This document shows, piece by piece, positions 18,932-29,000 of a stretch of DNA of 64,000 nt. Both the position numbers and the translations under genes were made by a program. Positions within the stretch are counted from its first letter, which is position 1; the number at the start of each line of letters is the position of its first letter. Source of the DNA: Maribacter sp. HTCC2170. GTDB taxonomy: Bacteria > Bacteroidota > Bacteroidia > Flavobacteriales > Flavobacteriaceae. The notes under the pieces were generated by a model. That model was not told where the DNA came from. It saw only the letters and a list, made by a program, of their open reading frames with translations, and did not search any database. Where the stretch lies: the NCBI RefSeq assembly GCF_000153165.2, contig NC_014472.1:2662001-2726000 (forward strand). The letters are read 5' to 3'.

Positions 18932-19774
18932 CTAAGCTTGATTGTTCTTGATGAATAGAGAAGGGGATATTCCTTTTTGAGATTTAAATTGTCTATTAAA
19001 ATTTGAAATCGAATTAAACCCTGATTGCTCGGCGATTTCTGCAATTGACAAACCTGAATGCTGCAATAATTGACAAGCATGCTCAAGTCTTAATTCAATT
19101 AAAAACTGAAAGAGTGTTTTATTGGTTCTAACCTTAAAAAAGCGACAAAATGCGTTTGGTGTCATAAATACAAGTTCTGAAACTGTATTTAAACTAATCT
19201 CATTTTGAAAGTTATTAATAACAAAGTCATATACTATCTGAAGACGTTGGCCATCCCGTGTTCCTATTTTTTTTGGATTGATGAAATTCGTCAGTACTCT
19301 CCTTTCCGATTTATTGACGATTTTTAAAAGCCCTAGTAGTTTTATAAAGCGGGTAAGTTTATCTTGTTTGGGAATCTCGTTCATTAATTCACTGACTTCT
19401 AGTTGATTACTTGTTAAGGAAAAGCCATTTGTAGATTGATCAAAAAAAGATCTTAAATCACTTAGATCCGGGAGGTTAAAAAAATCATTTCCGAATGAAG
19501 AGCTGGTAAAGAATAGTGATATCATTTTTACACTTTCTGTAGATTCTTCACTTTGAAACAGATGTGGACAATTTGAGCCAATTACAAAAAAGTCACCAGC
19601 AGAAAATTGGTGTACACTGTCCCCAACAATCATTTTTCCCGATCCCCTAACGACTAAACTTAGCTGTAGTTCTTCATGTTGATGCAATTGATTGTAGAAC
19701 ATTTTCGATTCATCAACCTGAACTATCAAATTTTGGTTAAGTGGTTTAGGAATTTTAAAAGGCAGCACTTTCAT
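18932..19774 (-). CDS. AraC-family transcriptional regulator (probable hydroxyproline regulator)
   Basis: 280 residues. The N-terminal half is cupin-like (HQHEELQLSLVVRGSGKMIVGD, then FSAGDFFVIGSNCPHLF), the usual ligand domain. The C-terminal half holds the two helix-turn-helix motifs of AraC (SLNTVSELVFMTPNAFCRFF and GLSIAEIAEQSGFNSISNFNRQF followed by GISPSLF). It is divergent from the hydroxyproline degradation operon, with 148 bases between the start codons, the arrangement expected of a local activator. In Pseudomonas an AraC-family protein also controls hydroxyproline genes; that this one does so is inferred from position. Confidence 0.88.
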   Translation of the reverse strand: MKVLPFKIPKPLNQNLIVQVDESKMFYNQLHQHEELQLSLVVRGSGKMIVGDSVHQFSAGDFFVIGSNCPHLFQSEESTESVKMISLFFTSSSFGNDFFNLPDLSDLRSFFDQSTNGFSLTSNQLEVSELMNEIPKQDKLTRFIKLLGLLKIVNKSERRVLTNFINPKKIGTRDGQRLQIVYDFVINNFQNEISLNTVSELVFMTPNAFCRFFKVRTNKTLFQFLIELRLEHACQLLQHSGLSIAEIAEQSGFNSISNFNRQFKSQKGISPSLFIKNNQA

Positions 19775-19814
19775 ATTACAAAAATATGTAAATATTAATA
19801 ACTAATTAACCATA

Positions 19815-19850
19815 AAATATGCAATAAGGGGTAAAATACGCATATATTTG
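19815..19850 (+). promoter_or_regulatory. Hydroxyproline operon control region: direct repeats abutting a -7 box
   Basis: A perfect -7 box TATATTTG lies at 19843-19850 with no TTG at the proper distance upstream. In its place are direct repeats AAATATGCA (19815-19823) and AAATACGCA (19834-19842), 19 bases apart, the second touching the -7 box. A related AAATATGTA is at 19782-19790. This fits activation by an AraC-type protein bound in tandem, by inference. Confidence 0.5.
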
Positions 19851-19922
19851 GATAATATTAATTTAACTATGACCATGCTTTGTTATGTAATTTTGCCCAA
19901 TATTTACCTAAAAATCATAACT

Positions 19923-20840
19923 ATGAAAGTACAATGGGAAGGCGTAATGCCAGCAGTAACGACTAAGTTCAATGCAGATGACACATTAGATTTGAACATG
20001 TTTCGTGTTAATATAGAAGCACAGCTTAGTGCCGGTGTCAGTGGTATTATTCTTGGTGGAACTTTGGGCGAAGCCAGTACCTTGACAGATGATGAGAAGA
20101 GAATTTTAATACAGGAAACGGTTGCAATAGTTTCTGGTCGAGTACCGGTAATTATTAATATTGCTGAGCAAAGCACAAAAGATGCGATCTTGGCAGCTCA
20201 AAGAGCTAAAGAATATGGGGCAAGTGGTTTAATGATGTTACCACCTATGAGATATAATGCAACGGACCATGAAACTGTTGTTTACTTCAAAGAGGTTGCC
20301 AATAGTACGGATTTGCCTATAATGATTTATAACAATCCTATTGATTATAAAATTGAGGTTACTTTGGATATGTTCGAAGAACTCCTCGAATGTGAAAATA
20401 TTGAAGCTGTTAAAGAATCTACTCGTGATATTTCAAATATTACAAGGATTAAAAACAGATTTGGAAATAGGTTAAAAGTGCTTTGTGGCGTAGATACTTT
20501 GGCATTGGAAAGTATACTTATGGGAGCTGACGGATGGGTAGCTGGCTTAGTTTGTGCGTTTCCGGCAGAGACTGTAGCCATTCATGAATTGGTCAAAGCT
20601 AACCGAGTACAAGAGGCTATAAATATCTACAGATGGTTTTTGCCTTTGTTGGAATTGGACATTAGCCCTCAATTGGTACAAAATATAAAGTTGGCAGAGG
20701 TAGGTACAGGGATAGGAACTGAAGTGGTTAGAGCTCCAAGATTGCCACTACATGGAGCTGAACGCGAAAGAGTATTGAAAATTATAGAAGAGGGCCTAAG
20801 AACAAGGCCAGCTTTGCCAGATTATATGGCACTGGTTTAG
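19923..20840 (+). CDS. DHDPS-family enzyme, probable 1-pyrroline-4-hydroxy-2-carboxylate deaminase
   Basis: ATG at 19923 opens the TIM barrel directly (MKVQWEGVMPAVTT), giving 305 residues; the earlier in-frame start at 19848 would overlap the -7 box. The class I aldolase/DHDPS features are present: GGTLGEASTLTDDEK near 45, Tyr136 in IMIYNNPIDY and Schiff-base Lys164 in AVKESTRD. The family includes DapA, NanA and others; the call rests on the cluster, where an epimerase, an FAD oxidoreductase and a semialdehyde dehydrogenase follow. In the D-hydroxyproline route this step converts the cyclic imine to 2-oxoglutarate semialdehyde with loss of ammonia. First gene of the operon. Confidence 0.82.
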   Translation: MKVQWEGVMPAVTTKFNADDTLDLNMFRVNIEAQLSAGVSGIILGGTLGEASTLTDDEKRILIQETVAIVSGRVPVIINIAEQSTKDAILAAQRAKEYGASGLMMLPPMRYNATDHETVVYFKEVANSTDLPIMIYNNPIDYKIEVTLDMFEELLECENIEAVKESTRDISNITRIKNRFGNRLKVLCGVDTLALESILMGADGWVAGLVCAFPAETVAIHELVKANRVQEAINIYRWFLPLLELDISPQLVQNIKLAEVGTGIGTEVVRAPRLPLHGAERERVLKIIEEGLRTRPALPDYMALV

Positions 20841-20936
20841 TATAAATACACCTTTTTTTAATGGAATACCTTGTATGAGAGAATATTTCTATACATTGGT
20901 ATTCCATTGATTTATTCACATAACACTAGTTTGAAA

Positions 20937-22520
20937 ATGATTACAGGAAAGAATTATATTGGGAACGATTTATCCGCAAAAGGTTCTAAAACATATACAA
21001 CTTTTAACCCTCAACTGAACAAAGAAAATGATTCAACTTTTGTTGAGGCCACGGAAGATGAAATCAATGCAGCGGTTAACTTAGCTAAAGAGGCATATAA
21101 AGAATTCAATAAAATTTCAGGTTCTAAAAAAGCAGGTTTTTTAAATGCAATAGCTGATGAGATTTTAGCTTTGGATGATAAGTTGATTAAAACCTATTGT
21201 TCCGAAACTGGATTACCAGAAGGAAGAGCACTGGGCGAGAGGGGTAGAACTGTTGGTCAATTGCGTTCTTTTGCAACCTTGGTGGCTGATGGTTCCTGGG
21301 TTGAAGCTACAATCGATACTGCTATTCCTGATAGAACACCTATACCAAAACCTGATTTACGAAAAATGATGATGCCCCTAGGCCCTGTAGTTGTTTTTGG
21401 AGCCAGTAATTTCCCCTTGGCTTATTCTACTGCAGGCGGTGACACGGCTGCGGCCTTGGCTGCGGGCTGCCCTGTTATTGTAAAGTCACACCCCATGCAC
21501 GCGGGTACAAGTGAATTGGTGGCATGTGCAATTGTGAATGCCATAAAAAAAACTGATATGCCAAATGGTGTATTCTCCAATCTAAACAGCAGCGGTATTG
21601 AAGTAGGTGTGGCATTGGTAAAACACCCAGGAGTTAAAGCAGTTGGTTTTACAGGTAGCATTCGAGGAGGAAGGGCTTTGTTTGATCTAGCTTCTCAGCG
21701 CGAAGAACCCATTCCAGTTTTTGCTGAAATGGGAAGTGTTAATCCAGTAGTTATCTTACCAGAAGCTGTAAAAGAAAGAGGGGCGAGTTTAGCAAAAACT
21801 TATGCTGGGTCTATCACTTTAGGAACCGGTCAGTTTTGTACGAACCCAGGTTTGATTTTGGGAATTAAAGGGGATGCTCTAACCGGGTTTATTCAGGACA
21901 TTTCGAATGAAATTGTCAAAATAGAACCTTCATGCATGCTACATCCGAATATTATAGGAGCATATGAAAACAATAAGCAAAAAGCAGTTTCCCAAGATGG
22001 GTTGAAAGTGGTAGCCGATTATGGTACCGAGGTAAAGACAAATTATGCAAGACAAACGGTCACGACGGTTGAGGGCAGTACATTCTTGTCTAATTCAACT
22101 TTACATCAAGAAGTATTTGGACCATATTCCATAGTCGTTCAATGTGAAAATGCCGCTCAATTGGAGCAGATTATATCAAAACTTGAAGGACAGCTTACAG
22201 GTACTATTATTGCTGAAGAAAACGAATTGAGGAATTATTCCGGTGTCGTTGGTGCATTACAAAATAGAGTTGGAAGATTAATATACAACGGTGTTCCCAC
22301 AGGAGTGGATGTTTGCCCCTCAATGCACCATGGTGGTCCTTATCCTTCATCCACAGATAGTCGTTTTACGGCAGTGGGGATTCATTCTATAAAAAGATGG
22401 GTGAGACCAATAAGCTTTCAGGACTGGCCAAATGGGCAATTACCGGAAGAATTACAAAACTCCAACCCTCTTGGTATTACAAGACTGGTGAATAATGTTC
22501 AAACCAAGGATACTATCTAA
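20937..22520 (+). CDS. Aldehyde dehydrogenase, probable 2-oxoglutarate semialdehyde (2,5-dioxovalerate) dehydrogenase
   Basis: ATG at 20937 is chosen (MITGKNYIGN, 527 residues); in-frame starts upstream add a stretch without conservation. The protein has the aldehyde dehydrogenase catalytic set: Asn158 (FGASNFP), Glu264 (FAEMGSVNP) and Cys301 (GTGQFCTNPG). Long length, FPLAYSTAGGDTAAALAAGCPV and the Met-Gly after Glu are typical of NADP-linked 2-oxoglutarate semialdehyde dehydrogenases. It would oxidise the product of the preceding gene to 2-oxoglutarate, the last step of hydroxyproline breakdown. It lies 96 bases after that gene on the same strand. Confidence 0.88.
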   Translation: MITGKNYIGNDLSAKGSKTYTTFNPQLNKENDSTFVEATEDEINAAVNLAKEAYKEFNKISGSKKAGFLNAIADEILALDDKLIKTYCSETGLPEGRALGERGRTVGQLRSFATLVADGSWVEATIDTAIPDRTPIPKPDLRKMMMPLGPVVVFGASNFPLAYSTAGGDTAAALAAGCPVIVKSHPMHAGTSELVACAIVNAIKKTDMPNGVFSNLNSSGIEVGVALVKHPGVKAVGFTGSIRGGRALFDLASQREEPIPVFAEMGSVNPVVILPEAVKERGASLAKTYAGSITLGTGQFCTNPGLILGIKGDALTGFIQDISNEIVKIEPSCMLHPNIIGAYENNKQKAVSQDGLKVVADYGTEVKTNYARQTVTTVEGSTFLSNSTLHQEVFGPYSIVVQCENAAQLEQIISKLEGQLTGTIIAEENELRNYSGVVGALQNRVGRLIYNGVPTGVDVCPSMHHGGPYPSSTDSRFTAVGIHSIKRWVRPISFQDWPNGQLPEELQNSNPLGITRLVNNVQTKDTI

Positions 22521-22531
22521 TTTTATTCAAA

Positions 22532-23539
22532 ATGGGTCGTACTACGTTTACTTGTATTGATGCTCATACCTGTGGGAATCCCGTTAGAGTTGTATCGAAA
22601 GGAGGTCCAGAATTGTTGGGTGATAACATGAGTGAAAAACGCCAACACTTTCTAAAGGAGTATGACTGGATACGAAAAGGCTTGATGTTTGAACCGCGAG
22701 GTCACGATATGATGAGTGGTAGTATTTTTTATCCCCCTTCAAATCCTGAAAATGATTTTGGTATTCTGTTTATTGAGACTAGTGGCTGTTTGCCCATGTG
22801 TGGTCACGGTACCATAGGTTCAATCACTATTGGAATAGAAGAAGGGTTGTTAAAACCTAAAACTCCTGGAAAAGTACGAATGGAGACACCTGCCGGACTG
22901 GTTCAGGTAGAATACCAACAAACGAAAAATAAGGTAGATTGGGTGAAACTCACTAATGTGAAATCATATTTGGCGGCCACTGATTTGACAATTGATTGCT
23001 CCGAACTTGGCGAATTGGTTTTTGATGTTTCGTACGGTGGCAATTTTTACGCTATCGTTGATCCCCAAAAGAATTTTCCAGGAATTCAGGATTTTACAGC
23101 GAGTAAGTTGATCCAGTATAGTCAGGAAATTCGCGATAAGATCAATAAAAAGTTTCCTAGCATGTTTGTTCATCCCGAGAATGAAACCATCAATGGTGTA
23201 AGTCACATGTTGTGGACGGGAGATACAATTTCTCCGAACGCAACTGCCAGAAACGCCGTTTTCTATGGTGATAAGGCAATCGACCGTTCTCCATGTGGTA
23301 CAGGCACATCGGCAAGATTGGCCCAGTGGCATGCAAAAGGGAAACTAAAGATAGGCGAAGAGTTTATTCATGAGAGTTATATCGGGTCCCAATTTATTGG
23401 TAGGGTAGAAGAAGAAGTTACTCTAAATGGTATACCAGCCATTATTCCAAGTATTCAAGGATGGGCGAGAATTTATGGTCATAACACCATCAGTATTGAT
23501 GATGATGACCCATATGCACATGGTTTTCAGGTAATTTAG
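22532..23539 (+). CDS. 4-hydroxyproline 2-epimerase (proline racemase family)
   Basis: 335 residues of the proline racemase superfamily. Both catalytic cysteines are present: Cys90 in GCLPMCGHGTIG and Cys255 in DRSPCGTGTSAR. Having two cysteines argues for an epimerase or racemase and against trans-3-hydroxyproline dehydratase, which has Thr at one of these positions. In this cluster it most likely converts trans-4-hydroxy-L-proline to cis-4-hydroxy-D-proline, the entry step. It starts 11 bases after the dehydrogenase gene and ends 1 base before the FAD enzyme gene, so co-expression is likely. Confidence 0.88.
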   Translation: MGRTTFTCIDAHTCGNPVRVVSKGGPELLGDNMSEKRQHFLKEYDWIRKGLMFEPRGHDMMSGSIFYPPSNPENDFGILFIETSGCLPMCGHGTIGSITIGIEEGLLKPKTPGKVRMETPAGLVQVEYQQTKNKVDWVKLTNVKSYLAATDLTIDCSELGELVFDVSYGGNFYAIVDPQKNFPGIQDFTASKLIQYSQEIRDKINKKFPSMFVHPENETINGVSHMLWTGDTISPNATARNAVFYGDKAIDRSPCGTGTSARLAQWHAKGKLKIGEEFIHESYIGSQFIGRVEEEVTLNGIPAIIPSIQGWARIYGHNTISIDDDDPYAHGFQVI

Positions 23540-23540
23540 T

Positions 23541-24791
23541 ATGAGTAAGAATGTTATTGTAATAGGAGGGGGGATAATCGGACTTTGCTCTGCTTATTAT
23601 TTAAGTAAAGAGGGCCACCGGGTCACTGTAATTGATAAGTCGGATATTACTTCCGGAGCATCTTTTGTAAATGCTGGTTACTTAACCCCTAGTCATATCA
23701 TTCCCATTGCCTCACCCGGTATGATTGCCAAGGGAATAAAATGGATGTTCAATTCTTCGAGTCCATTTTATATGAAACCTCGTTTTGATTTGGATTTTTT
23801 CAAGTGGTCCTGGTACTTCCATAGGGCCTCAACCAATGAAAAAGTAGAAAGGGCGATTCCTGTTATAAAGGATATCAACCTCTTAAGTAGGGATTTGTTT
23901 GAAGATTTAAAATCATCAAATGATTTGGGTGATTTTCAATTAGAACGTAAAGGGCTATTAATGCTTTATAAGACTGATGCTGCCGGAGAAGAAGAAATGA
24001 CGGTAGCAGAAAAAGCGAAGTATTTAGGATTGGAAGTTTCATTGTTGAATAAACAACAACTGGATGCTATTGAACCCAATGTTGAGATTGATGCCAAGGG
24101 AGCCATTCATTACAAATGTGATAGGCATATGACCCCGACGGAGTTTATGCCTAAAATGCTCGAATATTTAAAGGAAAAAAGTGTTTCCATTAAGACGAAT
24201 GAGGAAATCTTGGATATCACTTTGAGTGGAAGCAATATTTCTGAAATCAAAACTGCAAAAGGCACCTATACTGCTGATGAGGTTATTTTGGCCGCAGGAT
24301 CCTGGAGTGGCATTATATCAAAAAAATTGAATATTAAGTTACCCATTCAGGCTGGAAAAGGATATAGGGTTAATGTGGACAGGCCAACTGGAATTAATCT
24401 CCCCGCAATATTGCTGGAAGCCAAGGTAGCCGTAACACCTATGAAAGGTTTCACTCGCTTTGCAGGGACGATGGAATTTTCAGGAATAAATTCCATTATT
24501 AAGAAAGAGCGTGTCAAAGCCATTGGAAATGCTGCGCGAGATTTTTATCCTGAAATAACAATCAGCCAAGATGAATTGGAAGATGCAAAAAGTGGAATGC
24601 GACCGGTCTCCCCAGACGGGTTACCATATATTGGTAAATGCGATACAATCAATAACTTGACTTTTGCCACTGGTCATGCCATGATGGGCTGGAGTTTAGG
24701 ACCAGCTACTGGTAAATTGGTATCGGAAATCGTTAACAATAAAAAGACTTCTCTAGATATTAGTGCGTTTGCTCCTCATAGAAAATTCTAG
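23541..24791 (+). CDS. FAD-dependent D-amino-acid oxidoreductase (probable D-hydroxyproline dehydrogenase, DadA-like)
   Basis: 416 residues, DAO/DadA family. The N-terminus is a dinucleotide-binding fold (VIVIGGGIIGLCSAYYLSKEG), and the C-terminus has the second FAD-contacting region (GMRPVSPDGLPYIG, then ATGHAMMGWSLGPATGKLVSE). It should oxidise cis-4-hydroxy-D-proline, made by the epimerase, to the imine used by the DHDPS-like enzyme. Close relatives act on D-alanine and other D-amino acids, so the substrate is inferred from the operon. It is the last gene; no separate electron-transfer subunits are encoded beside it. Confidence 0.85.
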   Translation: MSKNVIVIGGGIIGLCSAYYLSKEGHRVTVIDKSDITSGASFVNAGYLTPSHIIPIASPGMIAKGIKWMFNSSSPFYMKPRFDLDFFKWSWYFHRASTNEKVERAIPVIKDINLLSRDLFEDLKSSNDLGDFQLERKGLLMLYKTDAAGEEEMTVAEKAKYLGLEVSLLNKQQLDAIEPNVEIDAKGAIHYKCDRHMTPTEFMPKMLEYLKEKSVSIKTNEEILDITLSGSNISEIKTAKGTYTADEVILAAGSWSGIISKKLNIKLPIQAGKGYRVNVDRPTGINLPAILLEAKVAVTPMKGFTRFAGTMEFSGINSIIKKERVKAIGNAARDFYPEITISQDELEDAKSGMRPVSPDGLPYIGKCDTINNLTFATGHAMMGWSLGPATGKLVSEIVNNKKTSLDISAFAPHRKF

Positions 24792-24811
24792 TCTTTGCTA
24801 GATTTTATTTT
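24787..24811 (+). terminator. Possible terminator of the hydroxyproline operon
   Basis: A 5-bp stem (TCTAG with CTAGA) includes the stop codon of the FAD enzyme gene and is followed by a T-rich tract. The short stem makes this uncertain. Confidence 0.3.
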
Positions 24812-24836
24812 AAGCTCAAAATCAATCATAACAGTT

Positions 24837-25982
24837 TTATTCACCTAAAAGGCTGAACCCTCCTTTTATAAGAAAACTATCATTTTTTGAAAACAGATTT
24901 TCGTTTTTAAGCATTGTGAAACCATTGAAAGTGCTTCCGGTTTCCACTTCTTGTTGTTTAAACCCTAATTGTTCGTTTTCGTCTGATTTTTTTAGAAGTA
25001 CATACTGTTTATCATCAATTGTAATAATAGCGTCCTCTGGTATGGCTGTTCCAGAGATTGATTCTGTTATTATCTGGGCATCAACAAACATACCTACTGC
25101 AAAGTTGTTGTTTTCATCATTTGCCAAGTGACCATGAACTTTAACGGTACGGTTTTTTGGGTCAATCGACGTTCCAACTAAATGTACTTCGGCTTCATAG
25201 GTTTGCTCAACTGCTTCGGGAACCTTGAACATAATTCTCTGTCCCTCTTTTACTTTAAGAATATCTTTTTCAAATACAGAAAGTTCCACATGCACATGAT
25301 CTGTATTGATTATTTCCATAATCTCATCTGCAGGAGATACAAATGTACCTTTACTCACATTCAATCTTGTTATGCTGCCATGAATCGGGGCATATAGCGT
25401 AATGATTGAGCTCATTTTTCCCGCTTCAACATTTTGTATATTGATATTGAGCATCTGTAGCTTTTTCTTAAGACCATTGTAAATTGCTAAAGTACTTTTG
25501 TAATCGCTCTCAGCTTTTAGAAAGTTTTTTTGTGAGCTTATCTGTTCCTCGACTAGGGTTTTTTGACGATTATATTCAGATTTTAAATATTTCAATTTCT
25601 GGGCTGATTCAAGATATTCCTGTTGGATCTCGACAAATTCTGGATTTTCTAAAGTTGCCAGGACCTGACCCTTTTTCACTTTATCTCCAATGAGCAAATT
25701 ACTGTTTTTGACATACCCGCCGGCGAATGAACTTATAATTGCCTTATTCGATGGTGGTACATCTATCATACCTGTGGTTTGTACGATTTTAGGAAATGAT
25801 TGTTCGCTCAATGTGCCAAGCTCCATTCTACTGTCATTAAACTGTTCCTTTGTAATTTGAATTACCGAATCGTCGGAAGTCACTTCACTTTCAGAGCCAC
25901 TTTCAGTTTTGCTCGCATTTTCTCCGCATGAAGTGAGCTGAAATGCAAAAACAAAAAAGGTTATGTATAAAATTTGTTTCAT
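24837..25982 (-). CDS. Heavy-metal RND efflux adaptor (CzcB/CusB-like), lipoprotein
   Basis: The ATG at 25982 is preferred (381 residues) because it opens a lipoprotein signal ending QLTSCGEN; an ATG at 26045 overlaps the pump stop (ATGA) and could couple translation, but would bury the signal. The adaptor fold is clear: lipoyl half AGGYVKNSNLLIGDKVKKGQ, coiled hairpin, second half LYAPIHGSITRLNVSKGTFV, and a barrel with VHLVGTSIDPKNRTVKVHG, a stretch typical of CzcB/CusB adaptors. It should connect the CzcA-type pump encoded just upstream to its outer-membrane part. Last gene of the metal-efflux operon. Confidence 0.88.
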   Translation of the reverse strand: MKQILYITFFVFAFQLTSCGENASKTESGSESEVTSDDSVIQITKEQFNDSRMELGTLSEQSFPKIVQTTGMIDVPPSNKAIISSFAGGYVKNSNLLIGDKVKKGQVLATLENPEFVEIQQEYLESAQKLKYLKSEYNRQKTLVEEQISSQKNFLKAESDYKSTLAIYNGLKKKLQMLNINIQNVEAGKMSSIITLYAPIHGSITRLNVSKGTFVSPADEIMEIINTDHVHVELSVFEKDILKVKEGQRIMFKVPEAVEQTYEAEVHLVGTSIDPKNRTVKVHGHLANDENNNFAVGMFVDAQIITESISGTAIPEDAIITIDDKQYVLLKKSDENEQLGFKQQEVETGSTFNGFTMLKNENLFSKNDSFLIKGGFSLLGE

Positions 25983-26041
25983 GTCTATTGTTTTAATTTG
26001 TTTATTCGAAAATCTATTAATCATTATACACTGCTTATTTT

Positions 26042-29000
26042 TCATAATGTCAAATGATTTATTGCGATAACCGTTTGATTATAATTGTTCAGGTTTTCTA
26101 AATACGATAGAGTTAAACGGTATGCATTTTCCAAACTCTGTATATATTGAAAGAAGTCTATTTCTCCATTTTTATAGCTTAAGGATGCCGTTTTTAGAAT
26201 TTCATCCGAAAGGCTTTGCCCATCAACTTGGTAATAAGACAGGGCTTCTTCATACTTCTGAAGCTCTCCCATTAATTCTTCTTTTTTCAATAGGAGTCTA
26301 TTTGTATACTCATTGGATTGCTCAGAGGCTATTTCTTTGGCAATGTTGGCAGCTTTGATTTTGGACGAGTTGCCACTGAATAATAGTGGAATTTTGAGAC
26401 CAACCTGATATCCATAAAGGTTTTCACCAAGGCCCGAGTTGGTTCCTTGAAAGTACTCAAAGCTTATATCAGGTAAAAGACGTTGTTTTTCCAATCCACT
26501 TTTAGCTCGGAACAATTCATTTCTTTTATTATAAAGAGAAATACCGGCATTCAATGAAATATCATTTTTGGTGACTTGCAGTTTTTTAAGGGGCATCACT
26601 GCAATCTTCAACAAAGAATCCACTTGGGTTATTTTTTGAAGCCTTGAAAAGGCTATGGTAATATCTTCCTTAGCTTGATTAAAAAGGGCACGGAGCTCTT
26701 TATGTTTGGCCTGAGCAGTTATCTTTTCCAGATAATTGGTTTCGCCCAACTCAAATCTACGTAGAGAAGCCTGAGCGAACTTTTGATATACGCTGTCTAA
26801 ATATTTATAAACTTGTCTTTTTTCACGGGTATATAAAAGCTCGTAATAGGCGGAAGCTATTTCATGCTCAAGCTGTTGTTCTTGAATGTCATATAGACTG
26901 TTTTCAATGGCTGTGCTCATCTTGTTTATTTGCCTGCTTTTGAAATACAGTGTAGGAAACAATATGTTCTGCTGAATACCATAAACTTTGAGAGGTTCAT
27001 TATTGAATGCCAAATTATTTTGGTCATATTGATAGAATATCTCGGTCTTTTCAAAATCAAAGGCGCTTCCGATAAGGGCTTTTGATTCATCAACTTTTAG
27101 CGCTGCTGCTTTTAGCCCGGCATTATTTTCCAATGCCAAACTTCTAATCTGCTCAAAGTCAAATCCTCTCTCCTGTGCATTTACCGACAACGTACCAAGC
27201 ATCAAAAGAATTGATAAAACCTTGGCAGGTTTCTTTTTGAGGATTTTCTTTATCTCATTTTTATTCTCAAAAATTGAATAGAGTACTGGCAACACGACAA
27301 GTGTGAGTATTGTAGCGGTAATCAAACCACCAATGACCACAGTGGCCAATGGTCGTTGTACCTCGGCTCCTGCACTCGTAGAAATTGCCATGGGCAAGAA
27401 ACCTAGAGCCGCGGCTGAAGCAGTCAAAAGCACCGCCCTTAACCTATCTTTTGAACCTTTTTTTATTCGTTCTTCGGTATCATTCATTCCTTGAAGTTTA
27501 AGTTCTTTAAAGTGTTCTATCATGACAATTCCATTTAAAACAGCAATTCCAAAAAGAGCGATAAAGCCTACTCCGGCAGAAATACTGAAAGGCATATCCC
27601 TTATCCAAAGAAAAAACACCCCCCCAACGGCTGCTAACGGAATGGCGGAGTAAATCATCAATGCCTCTTTTACTGATTTAAAAGCAAAGAAGAGTAATAG
27701 GAAAATCAATAGCAGAGCAATGGGCACAGCTATTTTTAATCTGTCTTTGGCACTTTGCAAGTTTTCGAACTGCCCCCCATAAGTAATGGTATACCCTACT
27801 GGCAGTTTTAGGTTAGACTCGATTAGATTTTGAACATCAGTAACAACAGATTGTAAATCCCTGTTACGAACATTGATACCAACTACAATTCTTCGTTTTG
27901 TATCATCTCTTGATATTTTTGCAGCTCCTTTGGTATATGATATTTGTGCGAGTTCACTTAACGGAATTTTGCCGCCAGCAGGCAAATCAACATAGAGGTT
28001 TTTAATATCATCTATATCCTTTCTACTATTATCATCCAGTCGTAGGGTGAGGTCAAAACGTTTCTCTCCTTCGAAGACACTTCCTAAATTTGTGCCTGCA
28101 AAACCCATCGAAATCAATTTATTCAAATCATTGATGTTTAGCCCGTAGCGTGCGATTTTAGCTCTGTCGAACTTGATGTTCATTTGTGGTAATCCTGCAA
28201 CTTTTTCAACGCTTATATCAGCTGCCCCATCAACACCTTCAATCAATCTTTTGATTTCATTCCCTTTTTTATTGAGGATGTCCAAATCTTCTCCAAAGAC
28301 TTTGATGGCGATATCCGCGCGAACACCGGTTATCAATTCATTAAAGCGCATCTCAATTGGTTGGGTGAATTCAACCTCCATTCCTGGAATAATCCCCAAT
28401 GCTTCCTTGAATTTATCAGCCAATTCATCTTTAGAAGATGCCGATACCCACTCCTTTTTTGGTTGTAGGGTTATGATAACATCGGTCTCTTCCATAGACA
28501 TTGGGTCTGTAGGAACTTCTGCAGCACCTATTCTTGTTACAACCTGTTCAACTTCAGGAAATTCATCCAATAGAATTTGTTCAATTTTTGTTGTGGTTTC
28601 AACTGTTTTACTCAATGAGGTCCCTGTTTTTAGAATAGGCTGTATTACGAAGTCACCTTCATCCAAAGTGGGTACGAACTCTCCGCCCATGGTTGTAAAT
28701 AGGTATATGGAAAACGCCAACAAAAACGTTGCAATTCCCAACACCAATTTTTTACTGGCCAATGCCCACTCGATGACCGGTTCATATACTTTACGTAAAA
28801 ACCGCATCAATCGTATCGAAATATTCTTATCCGACACTTTGGTAGGCTTCAGTATCAGTGTTGAAATGACCGGGACATAGGTAAAACATAGAAGCATGGC
28901 CCCTATAAGCGCAAAGCTGAATGTCAATGCCATTGGTTTGAACATTTTGCCTTCAACACCACTTAGAGATAGAATGGGAATGAAAACAATTAGGATGATC

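Noticed and set aside
19779-19786. Perfect minus-strand TATTTTTG before the AraC-type gene as its promoter
   Set aside because: The implied transcription start would fall on the start codon, so a leaderless mRNA would be needed; left as undecided.
28173-28880. Long plus-strand reading frame (235 codons) opposite the CzcA-TolC gene
   Set aside because: It lies wholly antisense to conserved RND sequence, has no recognisable domain and several similar antisense frames occur in this gene; a shadow.
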